Of a stretch of 5,082 nt of DNA, positions 1-5,007 are shown piece by piece. The translations under genes and the position numbers were made by a program. The notes under the pieces were generated by a model, which was not told the origin of the DNA, made no database searches, and was given only the letters and a program-made list of their open reading frames with translations. Positions within the stretch are counted from its first letter, which is position 1. Every line of letters starts with the position of its first letter. Location: assembly GCA_018334615.1 (NCBI GenBank), contig JAGXLP010000091.1, forward strand, positions 1-5,082. Reading direction: 5' to 3'. The DNA is from Candidatus Bipolaricaulota bacterium. Its GTDB lineage: Bacteria; Bipolaricaulota; Bipolaricaulia; M55B111.

Positions 1-294
1 AATACTTGTCTCGCTACCAGGATCCCTTATAACACTGAAATCACTGAGGATATTTTAAATCAGGTTTCCCAGGCGGAGTCCTGCCTGAGAGAAATGGGCT
101 TTCACGGACACCGGGTTCGTCACCACGGTGAAATCGCCCGTATTGAACTTGCTCGAGAAGAATTTGACCGAGCTCTGGACCAGAGTGAAAAGATTATCAA
201 TGGCGTAAAAAACGCCGGTTACACGTACGTTACCCTCGATTTAGAAGGTTATCGTACGGGCAGTTTAAACTATCAACAGGTTGCTGAAGCGTAA
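1..294 (+). CDS. larE: LarE, ATP-dependent sacrificial sulfur transferase (3' part only)
   Basis: Only the last 97 codons are present; the frame is open from base 1 and ends with TAA at 292-294. LarE is a cytoplasmic PP-loop enzyme. It adenylates the carboxylates of pyridinium-3,5-biscarboxylic acid mononucleotide and replaces oxygen with sulfur, in well-studied members by giving up its own cysteine sulfur. The visible part starts with a CLATRIPY motif (Cys at visible residue 3), followed by GHRVRHHGEIARIEL and the family-typical C-terminus YVTLDLEGYRTGSLN. Counting back from the C-terminus, this Cys lies about where the sacrificial Cys176 of the Lactobacillus plantarum enzyme should be, but that equivalence is my inference. 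The N-terminal PP-loop domain is outside the window, so I cannot tell whether this is a one-cysteine or an iron-sulfur-cluster LarE. The adjoining larB and larC strongly support the call. Confidence 0.93.
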   Translation, partial: NTCLATRIPYNTEITEDILNQVSQAESCLREMGFHGHRVRHHGEIARIELAREEFDRALDQSEKIINGVKNAGYTYVTLDLEGYRTGSLNYQQVAEA

Positions 295-302
295 CTCAAT
301 TC

Positions 303-308
303 AGGAGG
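303..308 (+). promoter_or_regulatory. Ribosome binding site fixing the TTG start of larB
   Basis: AGGAGG at 303-308 lies 6 nt before the TTG at 315. The first in-frame ATG comes far inside the conserved region, so this site is what supports the TTG start. It sits in the 20-nt gap after the larE stop, consistent with co-transcription. Confidence 0.8.
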
Positions 309-314
309 CTTAAC

Positions 315-1091
315 TTGGACGAGAAACAGTTGAACAGGCTTTTGACTTCTTTAAGGGATGGAGATGTTTCAGTAAGTGAAGCCAAGAAGCAGTTACGAAG
401 ACTGCCCTTCCAGGATCTGGACCACACAAAGATCGATACGCATCGGAGGCTTCGGCGAGGAGCTCCCGAGGCAATTTACTGTGAAGGAAAGACGGAAGGC
501 CAGGTAATCGAGATCATTAGAGAAATGTATCCCGAAGAAAACGTGATAGCTACTCGGGTGGATCGCGAAACACTCGAAAAGCTAGAGGACGAATACAACG
601 AGGCTAAACTTTATCCTGAATCGAAACTGGCCTTTATTGGGACCTATCCTGAAGACGTCCGGGGAGAAGTCGTCGTAGTGACTGCTGGAACCTCGGATAT
701 TCCCGTGGCCAGGGAAAGCGAAGTGACTGCCCGTTCTATGGGAGTTCAAGTGGAAACAATCTTCGACGTGGGAGTGTCCGGATTGCATCGGGTTCTCAGC
801 TTTAGAGAAAAGATCGACCAGGCTGACGTAGCGGTAGTGGTAGCGGGAATGGAAGGAGCCCTTCCCAGTGTGGTTGCCGGCTTAGTCTCGACACCGGTAG
901 TAGCCGTGCCTACAGATATTGGCTACGGGGCGAACCTGGATGGACTCGCTGCGTTGTTGACGATGCTTAATTCATGCTCGCCCGGTATGGCTGTAGTAAA
1001 CATAGGTGACGGTTACGGAGCAGGTTATTTTGCTGCAGCCCTGATCAATAAAGTTAAGACATCCGAGGAACCGGGTACCAATGACGAATAA
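315..1091 (+). CDS. larB: LarB, pyridinium-3,5-biscarboxylic acid mononucleotide synthase
   Basis: LarB performs the first step of nickel-pincer nucleotide synthesis: it carboxylates C5 of the pyridinium ring of nicotinic acid adenine dinucleotide and hydrolyses the phosphoanhydride, releasing AMP. The 258-aa product has the full family layout. A short N-terminal region carries the KIDTHRRLRRGAPEAIYCEGKT block (about residues 39-60). A PurE/AIR-carboxylase-like domain follows, with GTSDIPVA (125-132), AGMEGALPSVVAGLV (about 177-191), PTDIGYGANLDGLAALL (about 199-215) and NSCSPGMAVVNIGDGYGAG (219-237). Cys221 in the NSC motif matches the catalytic cysteine reported for the L. plantarum enzyme. 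The start is TTG with a strong AGGAGG upstream. The gene begins 20 nt after larE, and its last 11 nt overlap larC, which suggests translational coupling. Length is normal and no key residue is missing. Confidence 0.95.
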   Translation: MDEKQLNRLLTSLRDGDVSVSEAKKQLRRLPFQDLDHTKIDTHRRLRRGAPEAIYCEGKTEGQVIEIIREMYPEENVIATRVDRETLEKLEDEYNEAKLYPESKLAFIGTYPEDVRGEVVVVTAGTSDIPVARESEVTARSMGVQVETIFDVGVSGLHRVLSFREKIDQADVAVVVAGMEGALPSVVAGLVSTPVVAVPTDIGYGANLDGLAALLTMLNSCSPGMAVVNIGDGYGAGYFAAALINKVKTSEEPGTNDE

Positions 1092-2295
1092 GCGAGAAGT
1101 TCTGTTTCTAGAGCCCTTTTCTGGCATCAGTGGCGATATGTTTTTGAGCAGCCTGTTTGATCTGGGCCTCGAGTTCGAGTGGTTTGCCGAGCTGCTTTCA
1201 GAAGGCTCACCCATGGATATCGAGTTGGAAACTTGGTCTGATTCTCGAGCCAGTGTAACCGGTACCCGATTCCGGGTCGAGGACTCCGGCGATAATATCG
1301 CAAGAAATTTAGATGACGTATTATCCTTGCTTGAAGTCTGGGACTTGCCCACCAAAGTCCTATCAACGAGTAAAAAAATGTTTGAAAAGCTGGCAGCTGT
1401 AGAAGCTGAAATCCATGGAGTATCCAAATCCGAAGTTCACTTTCACGAAGTAGGGGCAGTCGATTCCATCGTCGATATCGTCGGGGCTGCTCTGGCAATA
1501 TGGAGATTAAGCCCGGAAACAATCCACTCGGCTCCTGTCAACTTAGGGAAAGGGACGGTTACTACTAAACATGGTATTATGCCGGTTCCTGCCCCCGCAA
1601 CGGCTGAGTTACTCCGGGGGGAGGGTGTCCCTACTTACTCCAGGGGGATAGAAGCCGAACTCACCACCCCCACCGGGGCGCTAATTTTGGTGACCTTTGT
1701 CGATAACTTCACTCGCCCGCCGATGGAAGTTCACAAAATCGGCTATGGATTAGGTGCCAAAGATTTCGAGGGATATGGGAACTACCTCCGCACCAACCTG
1801 GGCAAGACGATAGCCGGGGACCGTAATGGAAAGGAATCCTTTGACGGAAAAATTACTGTCCTGGAAACCAACATCGATGACATGAACCCCGAGTTTTACT
1901 CCAGCCTCGAAGACAAACTACTCGAAGCCGGTGCCTTGGATGTCTTTAAAACTTCCGTTCAGATGAAGAAAAACCGTCCCGGTAGTCAGCTCACGGTAAT
2001 CTGCAACACGGAAGACGAACAACTTCTTGGTCGAATTGTTTTTCGCGAGACTACAACTCTCGGTATTCGCAGTTACGAAGTCAGGAGAAGGGAGCTAGAC
2101 AGGGAAATCTTCGAGGTCGAAACGAACTATGGTTCCGTAGAGGTCAAGGTAGGATATTTAAATGGGGAACCGATAACCTGCTCTCCCGAGTTCGATTCCT
2201 GCTGCCAGGTTGCCGATGCTAACGGTCTACCAGTAAAAACCGTATATCAAGGAGCTTTGGCTGCGGCAGAACGGAAAAATTTTGGCAAAAAGTAA
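1081..2295 (+). CDS. larC: LarC, nickel insertion protein (pyridinium-3,5-bisthiocarboxylic acid mononucleotide nickel chelatase), single frame
   Basis: LarC is the CTP-dependent cyclometallase that inserts nickel into the bisthiocarboxylic nucleotide, giving the finished NPN cofactor for LarA-type racemases. The 404-aa product carries the family's N-terminal EPFSGISGDMFLSSLFDLG (11-29), then EIHGVSKSEVHFHEVGAVDS (about 110-129), VNLGKGTV (153-160), HGIMPVPAPAT (164-174), ELTTPTGA (193-200) and GYGLG (221-225). After a linker near 240-257 comes the LarC2-like half, starting with ETNIDDMNPEFY (262-273) and ending with the PEFDSCCQVADANGLPVKTVYQGAL block (about 369-393). In L. plantarum these halves are larC1 and larC2, joined by programmed frameshifting; here they are one continuous frame. 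The histidine-rich stretch seen in some LarC proteins is absent. The ATG overlaps the larB end by 11 nt, with a GAGG site about 12 nt upstream inside larB. Confidence 0.95.
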   Translation: MTNKREVLFLEPFSGISGDMFLSSLFDLGLEFEWFAELLSEGSPMDIELETWSDSRASVTGTRFRVEDSGDNIARNLDDVLSLLEVWDLPTKVLSTSKKMFEKLAAVEAEIHGVSKSEVHFHEVGAVDSIVDIVGAALAIWRLSPETIHSAPVNLGKGTVTTKHGIMPVPAPATAELLRGEGVPTYSRGIEAELTTPTGALILVTFVDNFTRPPMEVHKIGYGLGAKDFEGYGNYLRTNLGKTIAGDRNGKESFDGKITVLETNIDDMNPEFYSSLEDKLLEAGALDVFKTSVQMKKNRPGSQLTVICNTEDEQLLGRIVFRETTTLGIRSYEVRRRELDREIFEVETNYGSVEVKVGYLNGEPITCSPEFDSCCQVADANGLPVKTVYQGALAAAERKNFGKK

Positions 2296-2313
2296 TTTCC
2301 TGCACCCTAATTT

Positions 2314-2333
2314 GTTTCCTCGTTCAAGGAAAC
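2314..2333 (+). terminator. Weak candidate terminator hairpin after larC
   Basis: GTTTCCT (2314-2320) and AGGAAAC (2327-2333) form a perfect 7-bp stem with a 6-nt loop, starting 18 nt after the larC stop. The stem has only three G-C pairs, and the T-rich stretch follows at a distance (GTTTTAC near 2340), so it is not a classic intrinsic terminator. Its position at the end of the lar run is the main support. Confidence 0.35.
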
Positions 2334-2366
2334 CCTTCCGTTTTACTTCTCTAAGACGATTCCGAA

Positions 2367-2471
2367 ATGTCGGTTAACTACAGTGCTCTAAGCACCCTCT
2401 TAACAAAATTTTTTGCCATTAAGGTTTGTAAATAAGGGATTATCTCCAGGGGCGGGATTCGGAACCGACAT
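2367..2471. repeat. 9-bp perfect inverted repeat with arms 87 nt apart
   Basis: ATGTCGGTT at 2367-2375 is the exact reverse complement of AACCGACAT at 2463-2471. The left arm overlaps the outer stem of the hairpin at 2373-2414, and the right arm lies inside the foldable segment at 2444-2515, so pairing of the two arms would exclude both local folds. A 9-bp match within about 300 bp could still be chance. It is too short and has no duplicated flanks to call it a mobile element. Confidence 0.4.
2373..2414 (+). terminator. Candidate intrinsic terminator: composite hairpin before a T run
   Basis: An inner stem GTGCT (2383-2387) with AGCAC (2391-2395) has a 3-nt loop. An outer stem GTTAA (2373-2377) with TTAAC (2400-2404) encloses it. 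AAAA and six T residues follow (2405-2414). The hairpin is split by an internal loop and the T run starts 4 nt after the stem, so it is imperfect. It may end transcripts that read through the hairpin at 2314-2333. No folding energy was computed. Confidence 0.4.
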
Positions 2472-2515
2472 GGTCAAACTCTGACATCGGGAATAAAGCC
2501 CTATACCCCGGGGAG
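2444..2515. other. Long nested hairpin; possible structured RNA of unknown family
   Basis: Six segments pair in strict nested order: CTCC 2444-2447 with GGAG 2512-2515, GGGG 2449-2452 with CCCC 2506-2509, GGG 2454-2456 with CCC 2499-2501, ATTC 2457-2460 with GAAT 2491-2494, CCGA 2465-2468 with TCGG 2487-2490, and GTCA 2473-2476 with TGAC 2482-2485, capped by a 5-nt loop. That gives 23 pairs in 72 nt, with bulges GGAA on the left and AAAG and TATA on the right. It ends 42 bp before the -35 box of the downstream promoter, so transcripts from that promoter would not contain it. I found no clear promoter for it, no T run directly after it, and no match to SRP, 6S, tRNA or a riboswitch I know. The strand is undetermined. 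It may be an RNA, a DNA element, or chance pairing in a G/C-run-rich stretch. Confidence 0.35.
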
Positions 2516-2557
2516 CTGAGTTCTTGGATTTTTGCGCTTATTATATAAATGTCAATG

Positions 2558-2586
2558 TTGATACTATTATAGTGATTTACTATAAT
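2558..2586 (+). promoter_or_regulatory. SigA-type promoter of the regulator/ABC operon
   Basis: The -35 box TTGATA (2558-2563, five of six consensus bases) and the -10 box TATAAT (2581-2586, perfect) are separated by exactly 17 bp. Transcription should start near 2592-2594, leaving a leader of about 37 nt before the regulator ATG at 2630. It lies in an AT-rich stretch and is the only strong promoter I see in the gap. Confidence 0.85.
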
Positions 2587-2587
2587 A
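2565..2587. promoter_or_regulatory. 23-bp palindromic operator covering the -10 box
   Basis: TATTATAGT (2565-2573) and ACTATAATA (2579-2587) are perfect 9-bp inverted arms around a 5-bp spacer GATTT. The palindrome fills most of the promoter spacer and all of the -10 box, so a bound dimer would block RNA polymerase. Size, symmetry and position fit a dimeric winged-helix repressor of the ArsR-like kind. The first gene downstream encodes such a protein, so autorepression is the natural reading. Binding itself is inferred. Confidence 0.7.
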
Positions 2588-2629
2588 CTGCAAAGATAAT
2601 TTTAGTATCCTCTGGAGCCACGAACCTTT

Positions 2630-2959
2630 ATGAACAAAGAGATAGAGATATCTTTGAACCAGATCAAAAAATACGCCCGCGCCCTTCACTGCCCGACCCG
2701 CTGGAAGATAATCCATTTTTTAGGGGAGGGAGAAAAATCTACGGGCCAAATACGTGAACATTTAGAAGATATTTGTCACTCAACTGGAGAGCAAAATCTA
2801 TACTATCACTTATCCGAACTAAGCTCCGCAGGGATCATCGAAGTTGCCCAGTACCGAGAAGAAGGAGGGGGAGCTCCGGAAAAGGTCTGGAGCCTCGCTG
2901 TGGAAAAGATAACCATAACTCTATTAGGAGGTGAATTAAGTGATGGATGCGAAAACTGA
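2630..2959 (+). CDS. ArsR-like winged-helix transcriptional regulator
   Basis: A 109-aa cytoplasmic DNA-binding protein and the first gene of the ABC operon. Residues 10-31 form the first helical part (KKYARALHCPTRWKIIHFL, resembling the ArsR-type 'ALadptRwkIL' start). Residues 38-48 fit helix 2 (TGQIREHL), residues 53-68 the recognition helix (NLYYHLSELSSAGII) and residues 70-89 a beta wing (EVAQYREEGGGAPEKVWSLA). The LYYHL.ELSSAGII core is typical of HTH_20/ArsR-like domains. It has a single wHTH and no effector domain. Two Cys and several His residues (H20, C21, C49, H50) could bind metal or sense redox state, but no known sensor motif is evident. The ATG follows GGAG (2614-2617) by 12 nt. 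It probably represses its own operon through the palindrome at 2565-2587. The signal cannot be read from the sequence. Confidence 0.82.
   Translation: MNKEIEISLNQIKKYARALHCPTRWKIIHFLGEGEKSTGQIREHLEDICHSTGEQNLYYHLSELSSAGIIEVAQYREEGGGAPEKVWSLAVEKITITLLGGELSDGCEN
2926..2939 (+). promoter_or_regulatory. Ribosome binding site deciding the GTG start of the 99-aa gene
   Basis: AGGAGGTGA at 2926-2934 is a near-complete complement of the 16S 3' end and lies inside the end of the regulator gene. The 12-base string GAGGTGAATTAA (2928-2939) directly precedes GTG at 2940; the same string directly precedes the TTG start of the ATPase at 3274. This favours GTG 2940 over ATG 2943, though both are possible. 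Confidence 0.75.
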
Positions 2960-3239
2960 GGAAATAATTACGGAGAAAAAAGAGTTAATAAATAAAGCTC
3001 TCGAGAAGGAAAAACAACTATTCGACCCTGTATTCGAGGCAACCATGGACCAGCTGGAAGGGGAAGGCTGCCCTGAAAGCGAAGAGAGCTGGTTCTGCCC
3101 CGAAATGGTAGAAACAGGAGGACAGTTAATAGAAGAGAGGGTTCCTCTTGTCCTCGAGGTCCTGTATGAGGAAGGTTACCTGGAACGGAAAGTCAGTATG
3201 GGAATTCCGCATTACCGACTAAAAAATAAGATTAGCTAA
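2940..3239 (+). CDS. Small acidic companion protein of the ABC operon, function unknown
   Basis: I do not recognise this 99-aa protein. It starts inside the regulator gene (20-nt overlap) behind a very strong ribosome binding site, so it is coupled to the regulator and probably well expressed. Residues 5-28 form a charged Lys/Glu-rich helix. Residues 29-42 (DPVFEATMDQLEGE) look like another helix. A CPESEESWFCP segment holds Cys44 and Cys53. The C-terminal third (ERVPLVLEVLYEEGYLERKVSMGIPHYRL, about 66-94) reads like the last helix and wing of a winged-helix domain. No signal peptide or membrane segment is visible. It could be a second, degenerate winged-helix protein, a partner that modulates the regulator, or an adaptor for the exporter. 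ATG 2943 is an alternative start. The reading frame is well supported by the start context and operon position; the function is open. Confidence 0.8.
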   Translation: MMDAKTEEIITEKKELINKALEKEKQLFDPVFEATMDQLEGEGCPESEESWFCPEMVETGGQLIEERVPLVLEVLYEEGYLERKVSMGIPHYRLKNKIS

Positions 3240-3261
3240 CCCCAAAGAGAAGCGAAGTTTT

Positions 3262-3273
3262 GAGGTGAATTAA
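3262..3273 (+). promoter_or_regulatory. Ribosome binding site fixing the TTG start of the ABC ATPase
   Basis: GAGGTGAATTAA at 3262-3273 immediately precedes TTG 3274 and is identical over 12 bases to the site before the 99-aa gene. It gives normal spacing and begins the protein just ahead of the first beta strand of the ATPase fold. Confidence 0.8.
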
Positions 3274-4206
3274 TTGGGAGCTATAGAAACAAATGGCCTG
3301 ATTAAAGATTTTGGCGAATTACGCGCAGTAGATGGTGTAACTTTTGAAGTACAAGAAGGAGAGATCTTTGGTTTTTTAGGGCCCAACGGGGCGGGTAAAA
3401 CAACCACAGTCAGAATGATTACGGGAGTACTAAAGCCCGATTCTGGCAGGGCTTACATAGACGGAATAAACGTCGTTCAAGACCCCATCCCGGCAAAGGA
3501 AAGAATTGGAATTGCACCGGAAGAAGCCAACGCCTACATAGACCTCACCGCCCGGGGGAATATGCAATTGGCCGGTGAACTCTACGGAGTTCCAAAGAAA
3601 GAAAGGAGGAGAAAATCGGATACGCTGCTGGAGGAGTTTGGCCTCGGTGATAGAGCGGACTCAAAGGTAAAAGGCTTCAGCAAAGGCATGAAGCAAAGAT
3701 TGATTTTAGCAATGGCCCTTATAAACGACCCTCCCATTTTGTTTTTGGATGAACCTACCGCCGGACTGGATGTGGCAAGTCAGCAGCTAATAAAGGAGCG
3801 AATAGGTGAACTCAACGGGGAAGGAAAGACCATCTTTTTGACTACCCACAACATAAGCGAAGCTGATAAATTGTGCGATCGGGTCGCTATCATAAACAAA
3901 GGCCAAATAGCAACCATTGATTCTCCGGAGAAACTTAAAGCCACAATTCAAAGCACCCAGTCGGTCTTAATCAGCTTTGCCAGTAATGACTTCAGCCAAG
4001 CTAAATTAAAAGAACTAAAAGAAGGCCTCCAGGTAGTGCAGGAAATAGAAAAAGAAGGGGACAAGTACAGGCTCTATGGGTCGGATCCGGGTGAGATAGT
4101 AGAAAAGGTGGTAGATTTTGCCCGGAAGGAAAATTTAAATATAGTATCATTGAATACTTCCGGACCCAGTTTAGAAGAGGTCTTTACTCATCTGACAGCG
4201 GGTTGA
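3274..4206 (+). CDS. ABC transporter ATP-binding protein (CcmA/DrrA-like exporter type)
   Basis: A 310-aa cytoplasmic ATPase that powers the permease encoded next. Motifs in order: A-loop region KDFGELRAVDG (about 11-21), Walker A GPNGAGKT (36-43), Q-loop region GIAPEEANAYIDLT (79-92) with Glu where Gln is classical, signature FSKGMKQR (135-142), Walker B ILFLDEP (155-161) with catalytic Glu160, D-loop AGLD (163-166) and H-loop His192 in TTHN. The Glu substitution in the Q-loop is common in this exporter subfamily. After about residue 222 comes a C-terminal extension of the DUF4162 type, ending in PSLEEVFTHLT (298-308), typical of ATPases paired with ABC-2 permeases. The start is TTG, set by GAGGTGA upstream, 34 nt after the 99-aa gene. 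All catalytic residues are present. The substrate cannot be inferred; drug, peptide or lipid export are all seen in this family. Confidence 0.95.
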   Translation: MGAIETNGLIKDFGELRAVDGVTFEVQEGEIFGFLGPNGAGKTTTVRMITGVLKPDSGRAYIDGINVVQDPIPAKERIGIAPEEANAYIDLTARGNMQLAGELYGVPKKERRRKSDTLLEEFGLGDRADSKVKGFSKGMKQRLILAMALINDPPILFLDEPTAGLDVASQQLIKERIGELNGEGKTIFLTTHNISEADKLCDRVAIINKGQIATIDSPEKLKATIQSTQSVLISFASNDFSQAKLKELKEGLQVVQEIEKEGDKYRLYGSDPGEIVEKVVDFARKENLNIVSLNTSGPSLEEVFTHLTAG

Positions 4207-4212
4207 GGGATA

Positions 4213-4227
4213 TGATAAACGTTATCA
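4213..4227 (+). other. Short palindrome between the ATPase and permease genes
   Basis: TGATAA (4213-4218) and TTATCA (4222-4227) form a perfect 6-bp inverted repeat around ACG, within the 49-nt gap between the two transporter genes. As RNA it would be a weak AT-rich hairpin with no T run, so it should not stop transcription. It could mildly affect mRNA stability or be chance. Confidence 0.3.
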
Positions 4228-4255
4228 ACAATTCAACAAAGGAGATTAGAGAGCA

Positions 4256-4996
4256 ATGTATGGTATACCGCGTTTAGGCAAATCGCTTTCTATAGCGAAA
4301 AAAGACCTAAGGATTTACTACGGGAAGGGGCCGGTCGTGATCTTTGGAATACTTCTGCCCTTCTTCTTTTTCTTTGCCTTTTTGGTGGGAAGGGAGATGC
4401 CGCCCATTTCATTAATTGCGGGACTTTCCGGAATGGCCATCTGGTTTACCTCCACATCGATCAGTCCGGTTATCGCACCCTGGGAGACGAGAACAAAAAC
4501 TCTGGAGAGACTCGTGTCCAGTCCGATAAGCGTGACCGAGATGCTTTTAGGAGATATCATGGGCTCAATGGCCCTGGCTTTTTCCATCTCGGCCGTTTCC
4601 ATTTTTGCGGTAGCGGGGATTTTGGGCATGGTGCCCTTAAATTTTTTAACTCTTGTATTAGGGATAATCCTAGCCAGTTTCTGCTTCTCCGCGATCGGAG
4701 TGCTTATATCGGCAGTTCCCACTGATACAACGGCGGATATAATGATGCTATCCACCTTGATCAAATTTCCCTTAATTTTTGTCAGCGGGATTTTCATTCC
4801 TACCAGCAAACTGCCCGGTTGGGGAGAGATAATCTCGCAGCTTTCTCCACTTACGTATTTCGTTGATCTGGTACGTTTCTCATTCAGTGGTACTGGCAGC
4901 CCCCTGATAGATTTGGGGGCGCTTTGCGGTTTTTCTTTGTTGTTTCTTTTTGCCGCCGGCTTCTCACATCGTAGAACTCTTCCGAAAAGGTTGTAG
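4256..4996 (+). CDS. ABC-2 type transporter permease
   Basis: A 246-aa integral membrane protein forming the channel part of the exporter, presumably as a homodimer with two ATPase subunits. Six hydrophobic segments are visible: about 26-45 (with a run of five Phe), 49-71, 102-124, 127-154, 162-182 and 216-237. Between helices 2 and 3 lies the cytoplasmic stretch WETRTKTLERLVSSPISVTEMLLGD (76-100), the conserved coupling region of ABC-2 (DrrB/NodJ-like) permeases. After helix 5 comes the family-typical SGIFIPTSKLPGW..ISQLSPLTYFVDLVR (177-207). The N-terminal SIAKKDLRIYY is the usual amphipathic entry helix, and the C-terminus is basic (HRRTLPKRL). The ATG follows AAAGGAG by 11 nt. Length is normal for the family. 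It is the last gene of the operon in the window. Confidence 0.93.
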   Translation: MYGIPRLGKSLSIAKKDLRIYYGKGPVVIFGILLPFFFFFAFLVGREMPPISLIAGLSGMAIWFTSTSISPVIAPWETRTKTLERLVSSPISVTEMLLGDIMGSMALAFSISAVSIFAVAGILGMVPLNFLTLVLGIILASFCFSAIGVLISAVPTDTTADIMMLSTLIKFPLIFVSGIFIPTSKLPGWGEIISQLSPLTYFVDLVRFSFSGTGSPLIDLGALCGFSLLFLFAAGFSHRRTLPKRL

Positions 4997-5007
4997 GCCT
5001 TTGTTAG

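Larger units (their letters stand above)
2296..2629. other. 334-bp intergenic region between the lar genes and the ABC operon
   Basis: I see no credible gene here. From left to right it holds a 7-bp hairpin (2314-2333), a composite hairpin before a T run (2373-2414), a distant 9-bp inverted repeat (2367-2375 with 2463-2471), a GC-rich foldable segment (2444-2515), an AT-rich stretch, and then the promoter and palindrome (2558-2587) of the downstream operon. The forward frame open from about 2524 runs out of phase over the regulator gene and looks like a shadow of it. Confidence 0.7.

Noticed and set aside
972..1522. Two overlapping minus-strand open frames across the larB-larC junction.
   Set aside because: Both are antisense to well-conserved LarB and LarC blocks, lack ribosome binding sites and resemble no protein.
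2449..2510. Minus strand of the GC-rich segment resembles a tRNA (GGGGTATAG-like start, GGTTCCGAATCC near the 3' side, CGCCCC end).
   Set aside because: The T-stem would have only two pairs, the T-loop lacks the normal TTCRA order, the acceptor stem pairs in only about four or five positions, and no anticodon arm forms. At most a decayed tRNA, with no good support.
2296..2629. Possible CRISPR array or transposon remnant suggested by the repeated CCGACAT/TGACAT/CGGAAT-like words.
   Set aside because: The copies are short, mixed in orientation and irregular in spacing; there are no terminal repeats with target duplications and no transposase.
2524..2757. Open frame of 77 codons overlapping the start of the regulator gene.
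   Set aside because: It covers the promoter and operator, has no ribosome binding site, and its second part is the regulator gene read out of phase.
3351..3540. Loss of the Q-loop glutamine in the ATPase (PEEAN instead of PQ).
   Set aside because: Glu at this place is common in exporter ATPases of this subfamily, and all other catalytic motifs are intact, so it is not a sign of an inactive protein.
4212..4277. Mini-ORF (MINVINNSTKEIREQ..., 21 codons) between the ATPase and permease, slightly reminiscent of a permease N-terminus.
   Set aside because: The GAGGGA is too close to its ATG, it runs out of frame into the permease, and the permease already has a complete N-terminal entry helix. A leader peptide cannot be excluded but is not supported.
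4318..4809. 163-codon open frame on the minus strand inside the permease gene.
   Set aside because: It lies fully antisense to a clear permease, with low-complexity Lys and Ile/Thr runs created by the hydrophobic codons on the other strand.
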